A stretch of DNA of 64,000 nucleotides from Branchipolynoe longqiensis (lineage: Eukaryota > Annelida > Polychaeta > Phyllodocida > Polynoidae). Each line of letters begins with the position of its first letter. Within the stretch, counting starts at the first letter, position 1. The translations under genes and the position numbers were made by a program. The stretch lies in assembly GCA_030323885.1 (NCBI GenBank), contig CM059193.1, forward strand, positions 71,771,543 to 71,835,542. The letters are read 5' to 3'. Under the pieces are notes generated by a model. That model was not told the DNA's origin. It saw nothing but the letters and a program-made list of their open reading frames with translations, and made no database searches. Positions 42,695 to 53,192 of this stretch are shown here, piece by piece.

Positions 42695-43140
42695 TTGTGT
42701 CCATTCTTATGACAGTCCTTCTTTGGAGCCACTGCCTGGTGACTCACTCTATTTTGAGTATCATGTACTGTGTCTGGTGTAGGTATAGAGGTCACCTGAC
42801 TATTCCTGAGCTGTGATTGGTGCATGTGCCACCCACCCACCCTCAATGTGCAGAGGTGCCTAAATGCCATCTCATACATGTAGCCTGATTAGCTAGTGTG
42901 CATTTAGGTTGCTCTGGTGTGGAGTATTGGTCACCTCATTATTCCTGAGCTTTGATTGGTGCATGTGCCACCCACCTACTTTCAATGTACTATAATTTTT
43001 GTATAAAAGCAGTGCCTGATTAAACTAAAACCACTCTACACTTCAAACTCCACCCGTGTCACTTCATTTATTAGGTAAGGATGGAGCTCTGACTCTACAG
43101 ACTTGAACCATCTTATTCTATCTCTATTCTCTTTGCTTCT
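42695..43140 (+). promoter_or_regulatory. TATA-containing region with duplicated upstream block (possible solo LTR)
   Basis: A block of about 60 bp containing ttcctgagctgtgattggtg and catgtgccacccacc occurs twice (about 42790-42850 and 42925-42990), each with a CCAAT box in reverse (ATTGG). The second is followed by gtataaaagcagtgcc, a good TATA box at 43001-43009. Repeated enhancer-like block, CCAAT, TATA is the layout of LTR U3 regions and of some cellular promoters. LTR ends and target duplication are not identified. Confidence 0.35.
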
Positions 43141-43146
43141 ATGATA

Positions 43147-43399
43147 AGCCCTGGTCACATAGCCGTCAGTGGACGTAGTTGAACATAGGTGAATGTAGTG
43201 GATGCTAACATGGGTCAAACACGGTGTAAGTATGTTAAACTACGTTGAAATACATTAAGGTACGGCAGGTTTTGGTATGGATAAATACGTTACGGTAGGG
43301 ATACATTACGGTATGGATGCCGGTACGTTCATCTACGTTCAACTACGTTAACCTCCACTATGTTCAACTACGCCCACTAACGGCTATGTGACCAGGGCT
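43147..43399. mobile_element. H-class element, ACGTTCAACTACG subtype
   Basis: Ends AGCCCTGGTCACATAGCCG and CGGCTATGTGACCAGGGCT. The interior is filled with acgttcaactacgtt and ggtatggataaatacg words. Flanks are ATA and TTA. A nearly perfect long hairpin. Confidence 0.85.
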
Positions 43400-43509
43400 T
43401 TAAGTCCTTCCTATAGACATTACAAACATAGCGTATGGTCCATGTGGAGACTTCACACTAAAGAACCCCCAATAGCCAACGTCTACCTTTTGTGCTAGTA
43501 GGTCGTTAA

Positions 43510-44168
43510 TACCCCTGTCACACTATGACGTAACGAGCCAACGTGAGGCTAACGTGGTCATTTTTCGTCATTATGTTGGGTTATGTTATGATGACGTCAG
43601 AATGACGTTAGAATGACGTCGAGCTACGTCACATTACGTCGTGTTACATCGAGTTACGTCAAGGTTTTGGACATGTTCAAAACTTTTGACGTAGGTCGAA
43701 CGTAAGGGTTTACGTTCGCTGTACTTTCTGTTCACGTTCAGTAAACATCAATGACGTTAAATGGACGTTATTCCAATGCTGCTCACTATGTTCAACTACG
43801 TTCCACTACATTGACCCACATTAAAACGAGTGCAAATGCCCATGGGGCGTAATGGGAACATCAGGAGAACGTCAGGAGAACGTCAGGAGAACATGCATTC
43901 AACGTACATTCAACGTCTCATGACGTATGTAACATCACGTAACGTTCTTCTGGCGATGGAATAATGTTCATAATGTTCCGTTAGCGTAATGACGTTGTCC
44001 TCTCTCGTTGAATCACGGTATCACTACGCTTTACCGACGTTACGCTCTCGTCCACTACACTGCATCCACGTTCAACTTATGCCCAAATTTGCATACTACG
44101 CCGAGAAGTTCAACGTTCTTCACGTTCTCCCTACGCTGACGTCATTATGTCGTAGTGTGACAGGGCCA
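43510..44168. mobile_element. H-class element, ATGACGTTA subtype
   Basis: Ends TACCCCTGTCACACTATG and GTAGTGTGACAGGGCCA, with TAA on both sides. The interior repeats atgacgttagaatgacg, aacgtcaggaga and cattcaacgt words. It lies only about 110 bp from another H element with a different vocabulary. Confidence 0.85.
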
Positions 44169-44429
44169 TAAACAAACACTCGTGTTAAAGAGGGGCATCC
44201 CACCCCCTGACATAGGTTGCAATGAAAGTGTGCTCCTTCTTAATGGAATGGGATGCATTCTTTGTCGTCCCAGCACATCTGAATTGCAAAGGAATTCCTT
44301 TAAAAAAAAGTCCATTGCGGTTACATTCTGAATCCATCACTTCTTATGAATCAAACTAAAGATTACCTTGAATATAGATTTCGATGCTGACAAACAATCT
44401 AAAAAAATCACTATCAATTCCTTAAAGTA

Positions 44430-44511
44430 ACCTAAAGCCGGTTATAATGGCTAACATAATTTTTTATTTATTTACGTGGCAGAAACTCAAAACCATCGGA
44501 CGAAGCAACTT
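44430..44511. mobile_element. K element, right end
   Basis: ggttataatggctaacataa, then cagaaactcaaaaccatcgg and acgaagcaactttaa. Confidence 0.6.
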
Positions 44512-44525
44512 TAATTTTTGTTTAA

Positions 44526-44876
44526 AGCTGCATAGTCCGATCAAGCATCACATTTTCAAAAACAAAGCAATTATCTAGAATTGATTCTACATATCTAATA
44601 TAGATACTGGTTCACTTATTAAGCCTTTGTTACCACATAGAAGGGAATACCAAAGCCAATTCAATAGAACCTGTTACTGCAGATGCCTCTGGAGCCAGAC
44701 TTTAGGCATGCTTGCCAAAACTAATCTTACATGTTTGCACTTCAAATATCTCAGAGAAGTTAGCCATTTAAAATAAAAGTTACTTCAGACTAAAAGTACG
44801 GTAGATTTATAAGATCAATTTAGTATATTTATCTCAGAAAAATGAGAGACACTCAAAACGATCGGACTCTGCAACT
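44526..44876. mobile_element. K element, complete
   Basis: TTAA flanks (44522-44525, 44877-44880). Ends AGCTGCATAGTCCGATC and GATCGGACTCTGCAACT. Its right edge abuts the coding-like fragment at 44881-45000. Confidence 0.85.
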
Positions 44877-44880
44877 TTAA

Positions 44881-45000
44881 ATACCGCTGAACAGGGTGTC
44901 GGGTCCTTGGTATTCTCCGCCCACCAGGATGACGAACTCGACCCGCCTCGCCTCCTCCAGGGTTCCAGCAAGGGGTGTGGGTGACACGTGACATGGCCCG
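44881..45000 (-). pseudogene. Coding-like fragment cut by a K element
   Basis: The minus strand reads, in one open frame, AGTLEEARRVEFVILVGG and then EYQGPDTLFSG. The stop that follows (TAA) comes from the TTAA next to the K element. The hydrophobic beta-like VEFVILVGG after an acidic/basic stretch and the GC-rich codons look like real protein. The opposite strand is also partly open, so chance in a GC-rich stretch cannot be excluded. No family recognised. Confidence 0.3.
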
Positions 45001-45129
45001 TAACCGCCCCCCCCCCTCCCCTCCCACCCCACCCCACTCCCGCGCGTCCATACCTCACGTGGTGGAGACCTGCATTCCCCGGGACCGTGACGTGACGTTA
45101 TGTCATGTCAGACAAAGACATCAAGCTGC

Positions 45130-45470
45130 GAGCGTATTTGTGACGCATATATATGATATATATATATATATATATATAATACATATAATATCTATATGTA
45201 TATAGCCAACATGATCAAGTTGCATTGTTATTAATTATTTATGTATATACACATATATATAACTAATAAAACATCACATGATGGAGACGCATATGCGCTC
45301 GATTCATGACGTAATCGAGCCACCATTCTCAAATATAACATATATAACATATATACATAACCTATATAAAATATATAGCATACATGAAATATATAACATA
45401 TAAAATATATACACTATATATACTATAAATACTATATATAATATACATACATATATAATTAATTATCAAT
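45130..45470. repeat. AT-rich tatata/acatatataa low-complexity region
   Basis: Alternating TA tracts and imperfect catatataac-like units. No gene is seen. Confidence 0.85.
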
Positions 45471-45507
45471 CTTAATCATGTCAGAATGCCAGTTATCGCA
45501 TAATTCT

Positions 45508-45790
45508 AAGGTCTTCCATCCGCGATCATATTTGCGGAGCCAGCCTCGGAAAAATATATATTGTAAGGTCTTCCATCCGCGATCATATTTACGGAGCCAC
45601 CCCGGCAAACATATATATATTGTAAGGTCTTCCATCCGCGATCATATTTACGGAGCCACCCCGGCAAATATATATATTGTAAGGTCTTCCATCCGCGATC
45701 ATATTTGCGGAGCCACCCCCGCAAATATATATATAGTAAGGTCTTCCATCCGCAATCATATTTGCGGAGCTACCCCCGCAAATATATAGT
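45508..45790. repeat. About 60-bp minisatellite, 5 copies
   Basis: Unit gtaaggtcttccatccgcga then tcatatttgcggagccaccc and a TATATA linker. Weakly related, more decayed copies follow at about 46238-46270 and 46330-46375 (gaaggtttttgagctgcgat). Confidence 0.95.
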
Positions 45791-45799
45791 AATATATAG

Positions 45800-47010
45800 T
45801 AAATGCTACACAACTCGGAGGTACGCCTAATAACAATTGGGGAATCTCAAAGAAAGCCAGGAAAAAATCCTATCGTTGTAAATGGCTCCTGCCAAATATC
45901 TCTCCATTCGGCAACGGGCAGCAAATCAAAGAACAATGGTGGCATTGTTCTAACAAAATTACGACACGTCGTATTTAATCTGTAATTCAGTTAATATTCC
46001 ATAAAAAGCTTCAAAAACTTGAAGTATGTGAATGCTATCATGAACTATACCAACAGATCCATTCAAACACGACACTAACCTGGTTGGTTTAGTAGTTCAT
46101 GTAGAAAACTGCCAGAGCTAATCAACAAAAGTCCTCCCGTTGTCAGTAGATTATGATAATTGCTCGAACCGGATGTGCTTCCTTCTCCCCAGACTACGAG
46201 TAGCCAGAGGCGTAGTACCGAGGTAAAAAAAAAAAATATATATCGTAAGGTCTTTCAGCTGCGGTCGAATCCAGCCATTCTTAAATCTATAATAATAATA
46301 ATAACAATGAATTCAACAGATGAAGAATCCAGTTATCGCATACTCGAAGGTTTTTGAGCTGCGATCCTATTTGCCATCATCTTGAAAATAATTGTCTTTA
46401 AATATATAATGAATATAATAACAACAATAGAACCCACCAGGTGAAAATGTTCATCAATGCATGAATCTAGGGTATTCTAAGTAGAAACACGATATGCCTT
46501 TTCCATTAACAAGATGGAAAGAAGTATGGTAAAATGATGACGCAGCAACAACAAAATAAATGTTTAAATATAAAAATTTAAAAATAATAATTCTGCTGCT
46601 CTTCTAGTAACGGGAGAACACCGATGTGCTTTTGAGTAACAAGCTGTCTGTCTCACTCTCCAACCAGCAGTCTGGTGTGTCGCATAAAGGTGATCGTTTT
46701 AATGCAGTTTTAAAGCTGCCCCGCTTGGAGAGTGATGCATTTCCCCCCCCCCCCACCCCCACCCCACCACCACCACCACCACCACCCACCCACATGACTT
46801 GTCTGAGACGCCGGCGCCAGTAGACGCCGACACTTGGCTGCGGATTATTAAAATAATCCAACTCTGTAACCTAATAGGCCGCTAGAGGGGAACAGAAAAA
46901 GAAAGAGATGACACTTGTTTCCAGTTACTCGGTCGGCTGTAGATTAGATTGAACGCGCAGGTGTAATTACACAAAAAAGACATATTTTTTAATACTCACC
47001 AATATTCTTT
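45800..47010. other. Mostly unassigned sequence
   Basis: It contains decayed relatives of the preceding minisatellite, a C11 tract followed by CCACCACC repeats at 46744-46790, and AT-rich unique sequence. No coding exon is convincing. Confidence 0.4.
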
Positions 47011-47013
47011 TGC

Positions 47014-47620
47014 GTGAAAGTATCATAGTCCGATGGTTTTGAGGTTTTGTCATTTTCTGAGATTTTTTAAATTTAATTTTGTGTGTGTGTGGGGTACATT
47101 AGTTGTTTAAGCAGGGGGAATTTCAGTCGCAGACGACTGGTCTTCCTCATCCCACTGCTCCTTGACCTATCCTAATAATGCCGAGCGTCTGGCTAGGAAG
47201 CGACAAGTATCAATTTTGAAGTCATTGGTTTGACTCGACCAGGATTCGAACCCACGATCTACCAACACGGCAGACGGACGCTCTAACTCATTCAGCCATC
47301 CCGTCTGGTTAAATCTATATAGATATAAATATATTAAATTAATCGTTATAATCTACCATACTTTAGTTTGAAGGAGCTTTTATTTTAAATGGCTACAGTT
47401 GGAGCTATTTAGAGTACAAACATGCAGCATTAATTTTTGGCAAGCACGCCAAAACTCTCACACGATAGGCTTCAGCAGTAACAGGTTATATTAACTTGAC
47501 TCAGTATTCCCTTCTATGTTACAACAAAGGGTGAATAAGTGCATCATTATATAAGTCAGATATGTAGGGTTAATTCTATGTTTTGGTTTTGACAAATTTA
47601 TGCTTTTATCGGACTATACA
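47014..47620. mobile_element. K element interrupted by SINE-A
   Basis: The left K part (agtatcatagtccgatggtt, cattttctgagat) ends near 47075. The K interior resumes at 47312 (tatattaaattaatcgttat, aaatggctacagttggagct) and ends in a diverged tatcggactatacagat. The SINE head side is at 47309. Confidence 0.7.
47159..47309 (-). mobile_element. SINE-A, 5' half, subtype A, nested in a K element
   Basis: Body fragment ttgacctatcctaataatgc, B-box ccaggattcgaacccacgat and head cattcagccatcccgtctgg on the plus strand. The 3' half is missing. Confidence 0.8.
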
Positions 47621-47631
47621 GATAGTGCATA

Positions 47632-48178
47632 AGCCCCAGTCACATCTACCCGGATCAGGGGCCGGACGAGCCCCGGACCATGATCCGGCGTGGTTCGTGG
47701 CGATCCGGGGTGATCCGTGGCTGGTCTGGGCCCGTCCGGGTCTGCCCCGGATGTTTTAAAATGTTTAAAACATCCGGGGCATTTTGCGATCCGGCATCAT
47801 CCGGGATGATCCGGGTAGTGCTGCGGGGGTAGTCTGTACTGTACTGTACTGTCTGGGGCCACGGTTTAACCCGGACCAGGCCCGGACTAGCCCCGACATA
47901 GCCACAGACAACTCCCGGACTGGCCGGATAAAAACCAGAAAAGCCGGATGAGCATGGATTAGGCATGGAGCAAGCCCACTTCAAGTCTGGGACTACTCCG
48001 TGGACACACTGGGTAGTCCGGGGGGTGGTCCGGCTCAGTCCGGGGCTAGTCCGGGGCTCATCCGAGTAGGTGTGACCGCAAGGCAAAAAACAACCAAAAT
48101 AGCGATTTTATCCGGGGCTGTCCTTGACAGTCCGGGCGACTGGTCCGGCTCAAAATCCGGGTAGGTGTGACTGGGGCT
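47632..48178. mobile_element. H-class element, GATCCGGG subtype
   Basis: Ends AGCCCCAGTCACATCTACCC and GGTAGGTGTGACTGGGGCT, with ATA on both sides. The interior is composed of gatccggggtgatccg, cccggactagcccc and related words, the most GC-rich element in the window. The 143-codon frame (47655-48086 minus, Pro/Ser/Thr-rich) follows from the repeated words. Confidence 0.85.
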
Positions 48179-48214
48179 ATAGTTTATATACATCCAGTAA
48201 TTGTTTATTATTTG

Positions 48215-48411
48215 TTTCTTCGTTGGTGTTTTTATGTCCTAGAAACATCTACGGTCATATCCAGATGGGAACCTATTTGTGACAGTGCGCACTCATGGTG
48301 ACTTTATAGTGCTGCCCCACTGGGAGGCCAAACTGTCAGCACCATGACCTGATATCCAACTCCGGCACATTATCCTCTTACTGGGCAAACCACTCCTTGC
48401 GCTATCATATT
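48215..48411 (-). mobile_element. SINE-A, 3' half
   Basis: Tail tttcttcgttggtgttttta, then the body to cactccttgcgctatcatat. The missing part of the body may be the fragment at 48773-48822 (ccctatatcctactaatgcc), on the far side of a K element. Confidence 0.7.
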
Positions 48412-48772
48412 AAGAGTTGCATAGTTCGATGAAAGCAACATATTTTCGATACCAAGACACTTATCTAGAAACAAAATTCAATTTTTTTCTTCATTTTTTT
48501 TCTTTTTCTTCAAATTTGTATTCCAATTGAATAACATCTTTTTACACCACCGAAGCGCTGGTCGTCCGGCCTTAACAATTATAGTGCATATGAACTATTT
48601 ATGGATGAGATGATGAGATGCAACCGTAGATGCCGACGCACACTAACATATTAAACAGCATAATTACTGAATTAGTCAATTTAATAGAACCTGTTACTAC
48701 TGAAGCTTATGTTGTCAGAATTTCAATGTGCATTTTCACAAATTAATTTAGCCTGTTTTCTCTTCACTCCAT
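48412..48772. mobile_element. K element, diverged, inside SINE-A
   Basis: It starts TTAAGAGTTGCATAGTTCGA and has acctgttactactgaagctt and gcattttcacaaattaattt blocks. The right end is lost. SINE-A body sequence lies on both sides. Confidence 0.6.
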
Positions 48773-48823
48773 GCCCTATATCCTACTAATGCCGAACACC
48801 AGGCTATGTAGCAAATCCCAATA

Positions 48824-49010
48824 CAGTAAAACCTCTCTAGCCGACCACCTCCACAGATCGACCACTCCCCTATATCGATCGCTTCATTTCGGTCACAAAT
48901 GGTCACTCATACAATACCATTGCAACAATTTAAAAAAACTCCCCTAAACCGACCCCACCCCCCATAATGGACCATTTAAAGTCGGCCCCATGGTCGGTCG
49001 ATTTAGAGAA
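48824..49010. mobile_element. P2 pogo-like element, right end truncated
   Basis: TA-CAGTAAAACCTCTCTAGCCG, tatatcgatcgcttcatttc and the closing tggtcggtcgatttagaga; the terminal GGTTTTACTG is missing. Confidence 0.75.
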
Positions 49011-49029
49011 CTTAACCAATGATTATAAA

Positions 49030-49125
49030 TTTAAAACTTGATATGTAGTTGATGATGGTCAACATAATATATTATTCTTAAAATATTCAGGAAAATTCAG
49101 GCCCATGGGATTATGTGACTTTAAG
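49030..49125. mobile_element. K element, right-end relic
   Basis: tcaggcccatgggattatgt, then gactttaa. Strongly diverged. Confidence 0.4.
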
Positions 49126-49132
49126 AGCTGGT

Positions 49133-49260
49133 AGGTGCGCTTTGTGTGGTGTGTGTTATGTGGTAGGTGCGTGTGTGGTGTGTAGTGTGTGTGTGGTGTG
49201 TAGTGTGTGGTGTGTGATATGTGGTGTACGGTGTGTGGTAGGTGCGTGTGTAGTGTGTGG
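49133..49260. repeat. GTGTGGTGTGTAG simple repeat
   Basis: Degenerate gtgtgtggtgtgtagtgtgt units. Confidence 0.85.
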
Positions 49261-49375
49261 TAACAGAGCCAGTGCCTTGACAGATCAAGGACCGATATCG
49301 GCGCTAATCACTTGAAGCATCCACAGTGGAAACCCCCCAGGCGGCAGCACCATCCGCCCGATATGATCTCCACAC

Positions 49376-49411
49376 GTCACGTGACCGGTCGTCCCTGGGC
49401 GATCACGTGAC
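49376..49411. promoter_or_regulatory. Paired palindromic E-boxes (GTCACGTGAC)
   Basis: GTCACGTGAC at 49376-49385 and ATCACGTGAC at 49402-49411 sit 26 bp apart in a short GC-richer patch. This matches the extended E-box bound by MiT/TFE and USF-type bHLH-Zip factors in animals. No gene start is identified nearby. Confidence 0.3.
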
Positions 49412-49439
49412 AGCTTAGTTCCACATCCAGGTTTCTCTC

Positions 49440-49790
49440 ACCCCCTACTGGCCTCTCTTTCTCTGGCCTCTCTTTCTCTCTCCTGCCTCTTTCTCTCTCC
49501 TGCCTCTCTTTCTCTCTGGCTTCTCTTTCTCTCTCCTGCCTCTCTTTCTCTCTGGCTTCTCTTTCTCTGGCCTCTCTTTCTCTCTCTCTGGCCTCTCTTT
49601 CTCTCTATGGTCTCGTTTCGCTTTCTCTCTCTGGCTTCTTTTCTCTTTCTCTCCCTCGCCTCTCTTTCTCTATCTGGCATCTGTTCTCTTTCTGGCCTCT
49701 TTCCCTTTCTCTCCCTCCCCTTTTCTTTCTCTCCACCTCTCTCTTCCCCGCTCTCTCTATCTCTTTCTCTATCTCTCTTTGGTCGTGCAT
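49440..49790. repeat. CTCTCTTTCTCTCTGGC polypyrimidine repeat
   Basis: About 350 bp of CT-rich repeats with an approximate 19-bp unit (cctctctttctctctggct). Minus-strand frames give Arg/Glu-rich artefacts. Confidence 0.95.
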
Positions 49791-50049
49791 ATTGTAGTAC
49801 ATTAGTCGGATAATCGATTCCCAAATTCAACTCGGATTGTGCCCAACTGTTGCATAATGGAAAACAGAACGCTAATTAAGATTGTACATTCTGGCAATAA
49901 ATTTTACATCAACCCAAACCCAGAATATAATGCCTCGAAACCGAGTTACTACAATGAGCTATTAAGGAGTATTCTATCAATATCAATCACGTTAACTGAT
50001 TGGGGAGAAATAAATTATTCACCCAAATAAAAAAATAAAAAAATAACCT

Positions 50050-50094
50050 AATATATATATTATATATATATATAATATATATATAAGGTTATAT
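50050..50094. repeat. (TA)n palindrome
   Basis: ataacctaatatatatatta to tataaggttat: an inverted repeat of AT sequence with AACCT/AGGTT closing ends. Confidence 0.85.
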
Positions 50095-50109
50095 ATAGAT
50101 ATACACACA

Positions 50110-50294
50110 TAGTAAAACCTCTCTAAATCGACCCACCATGGGACCGTCTTTAAATGGTCCATTTAGGGAGGCAGTCGGTTTAGGGAGTTTAAAAAAAAAA
50201 TCATTACAATGGTATTGTATGGGTGATCGTTTGGGACCCAAATAAAGCGATCAATATAGGGGAGTGGTTGATCTGCGGAGGTGGTAGTTTTTAC
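50110..50294. mobile_element. P2 pogo-like short element
   Basis: AGTAAAACCTCTCTAAATCG, gggaccgtctttaaatggtc, tcgtttgggacccaaataaa, ending near gtagtttttact. Both ends are slightly diverged. Confidence 0.75.
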
Positions 50295-50339
50295 TCTCTG
50301 TCTCATATATATAGTATAGTAGTATGATAGACTATATTA

Positions 50340-50371
50340 TTGATAATATATATATATATATATATATATCA

Positions 50372-50418
<47 letters not shown>
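50340..50418. repeat. (TA)n tract
   Basis: Two long alternating TA runs split by atcatactat; a likely cruciform or slippage site. Confidence 0.9.
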
Positions 50419-50422
<4 letters not shown>

Positions 50423-50429
50423 CTCCCCT

Positions 50430-50760
50430 GAGAATTCACAAAGAAGACATGAATGGCCGCCGGCAACCAGCAGGAACCAGCGTCTTCAAGGGAGGTTCCG
50501 GAACGGCGCCTCAAGGGGCGCCACCAATCTCATCGGGCGATAATAGGCAGATTAGCGAGATAGGTGGCGCCCGGCGCGCGCATCAAGGAGGGAACCCTGG
50601 GTTCTGAGGACCCTCTGGGGGATTGGTCGGACATGCGCAGACGAGGCGACCCGTTGGAACTGGCGCCAAACCGTTGCTGCGTTTACAACACCCTGTCTAC
50701 TACTTCTGAGTACTACCTCTGGTCTAAGGTAAAGAACTACCGCAGATAGCTAGGGTGTAA
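50430..50760. other. GC-richer unique island
   Basis: Bounded by the (TA)n tract and the 60-bp minisatellite. It contains tggcgcccggcgcgcgcatc and gacatgcgcagacgaggcga and a donor-like ctaaggtaaagaac at 50726. Several short open frames exist but no family is recognised. Confidence 0.3.
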
Positions 50761-51519
50761 ACGACAGTGATCTGTGTGATTCTGGATCTGTATCCTTTCT
50801 GGTGTTGGGATGTAGACGACATCTGTATCTGTGTGAATGTTAGCACACTGTCGTGTTAGGATAAAGACGACAGTTATCTCTGTGGTTCTGAATCTGTATG
50901 AATCTCAGCGCTCTATGGTGTTAGGATGTAGACGACGGTTATCTCTGTGATTCTGTATCTGCATGAATGTTAATGCTCTATGGTGTTAGGATATAGACGG
51001 CAGTTATCTCTGTGATTCTGAATCTGTATGAATCTCAGCACTCTATGGTGTTAGGATGTAGATAACAGTTATCTCTGTGATTCTGGATCTGTATGATTGC
51101 CAACACTCTATGGGTAAGGATGTAGACGACAGTTATACATGTATTACTGTATCTGTATGAATGTTAGCGCACTGTGGGGTAAGGATGTAGACGACAGTTA
51201 TACATGTATTACTGTATCTGTATGGATGTTAGCGCACTGTGGGGTAAGGATGTAGACGACAGTTATACATATATTACTGTATCTGTATGATTGCTAACGC
51301 TCTATGGGGTAAGGATGTAGACTGCACCTATATTATGTAATACTGTATGATTTGTTTATCTGTATGAATCTAAGTGCTCTATGGTGTTAGGACGTAGACG
51401 ACAGTTATCTCTGTAATACTATATCTGTATGAATGTTAGCGCTCTATGGGGCAAGGATGTAGGCAACAGTTATATATGTATTCCTGTATCTGTATAATTG
51501 CTAACGCTCTATGGGGTAA
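50750..51519. repeat. About 60-bp minisatellite, left part
   Basis: Unit gatgtagacgacagttatct, ctgtgattctgtatctgtat, gaatgttagcgctctatggt. It is interrupted at 51520 by an H element and continues at 52058. Confidence 0.95.
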
Positions 51520-52057
51520 AGGGCGCATTCCTTACACGCGGTATGCGAATGGGAATGCGAACGCGACATAAAATCGAAACGCCTTGAAACCTATGAGCTA
51601 CATTCCTTACACACGGTATGCGAATGCAAATGCAAATGCAAATGCAAATGCGTTTTTCTGATCAGTCCATGTAGCGATCGGTGCGGCATGCGGCATGCGA
51701 ATAGAAACCTGAGTCTGATGTGTCCATTAATTTAACACTAGGAGAGGTGACTGAGCATTACGGAACGGCCTAGAGGGGTGCCGTGTACATAGTGATTAGT
51801 GTGTGCTTATAAGGGGGAAGGAGGCGGGAAGGTGAGAAAGCCATGAGGGGAATAGAGAGGAGGGGAGAAAGCCGAGGGGAGGATGGCAGGGAGGTGAGAA
51901 AGCAGTGAGGGGAAGAGAGAGGAGGGGAGAAAGCCGAGGGAAAGCTACCAGATTCACAGAAATATGAATACTTATCTATAAATTGGCAATAATATAGCCA
52001 GTTGTGTGCCACATGCCGTGTCTAAGGAATCATGCCATTCACATACCGCATGTAAGG
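51520..52057. mobile_element. H-class element, AATGCGAATGC subtype, inside a minisatellite
   Basis: Ends AGGGCGCATTCCTTACAC and GTAAGGAATGCCCGCT, with TAA on both sides. Removing it restores ctatggggtaaggatgtaga, the exact unit junction of the array. The arms repeat gcgaatgcaaatgcaaatgc; the middle holds a G/A-rich tandem block (gaggggagaaagccgagggg, two to three copies). Confidence 0.9.
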
Positions 52058-52375
52058 AATGCCCGCTTAAGGATGTAGACCACACCTATATGATTTGTTT
52101 ATCTGTATGAATCTAAGTGCTCTATGGTGTTAGGATGTAGACGACAGTTATCTCTGTAATACTATATCTGTATGAATGTTAGCGCTCTATGGGGTAAGGA
52201 TGGAGACGACAGTTATACATGCATTACTGTATCTGTATGATTGCTAACGCTCTATGGGGTAACAATGTAGACCACACCTATATGATTTGTTTATCTGTAT
52301 GAATCTAAGCGCTCTATGGTGCTCTATAGCTGCCGTCCACGTTAGGATGTGGACGGCAGCTATTTAGATCTACAC
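52058..52375. repeat. About 60-bp minisatellite, right part
   Basis: Same unit as 50750-51519. A local gtccacgttaggatgtggac inverted repeat occurs near 52336. Confidence 0.9.
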
Positions 52376-52428
52376 TACGGTATCTACATGAAACCTAGCA
52401 TATCCAACCAACCATGTGTTTACTACCA

Positions 52429-52950
52429 CAGTATAACCCCCTTAAACCAAACGATCGGTTAATCCAAATTTTTGTTGCCGGCCCAGCAAAATACTACCGT
52501 TTATCATATAAAAAAAAGTTGGTTTAACCAAAGTCGATTAATCCAAATTATCAGTTAATCCAAACAAAATTGTCGGACCCCAGGCCACTTCTGGTACGGT
52601 TAAACCAAACTTTCATGTGGTTATAAGGTCATCTGACACCCCACCAACTTTTTTATATGATAAATGTTAGCATTTTGCCAGGATGCTGAAAAAAGTTTTG
52701 ATTAACCGATCATTTGGTTGAACTGAGCTTGGTTTAACCGAGCTTGGTTTAACGGAGTTATACCGTATATACATTAAAAAAACAATAATCAAAGTGTCCA
52801 CATACATTGTATATTACTACATTCATTATGTACCCGCATTTTTGGCAAAGCCAAGTCAAAGTCAAAGCCAAAGCTCGGTTAAACCAATGATCGGTTAATC
52901 CAAACAAATTTCTAGGGTCCCTTCAAGTTTGGTTTAATGGGGTTATACTG
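52429..52950. mobile_element. P1 pogo-like composite element
   Basis: CAGTATAACCCCCTTAAACC to GGGGTTATACTG; flanking TA is diverged (CA and GA). A short duplication (tgagcttggtttaaccgagc) lies at the inner right end. Confidence 0.8.
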
Positions 52951-53190
52951 GAGTTAGTACTACATCTGTTCGAGACCTCTATGGCGCTTGTAATGTCTAT
53001 ATCTAACCTCCCAGACCAGTTGCACCAGCCTCTGCTGATTCCACATCCCACATTTATCTGCAGGTCTCATCTCCAACTGCGGTAGCTGGGTAGGAAGTGC
53101 TATCACTGCTATCAGCAACGCGTGTAGTAATGTGGGTAGTTAATCCAGCTGATGGGCTAGATGGTCCTGGTGCCAACATGCTTTATCATA
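52951..53190. other. Unassigned sequence
   Basis: Unique mixed-composition DNA between P1 and P2; no feature seen. Confidence 0.4.
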
Positions 53191-53192
53191 TA

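Noticed and set aside
47655..48086. 143-codon Pro-rich frame
   Set aside because: Generated by the gatccggg/cccggac words of an H element.
49438..49830. 130-codon Arg/Glu-rich frame
   Set aside because: Translation of the CT-rich simple repeat.
50340..50418. Replication origin or telomere-like element
   Set aside because: Only a (TA)n tract; no telomere repeat or other origin signal.
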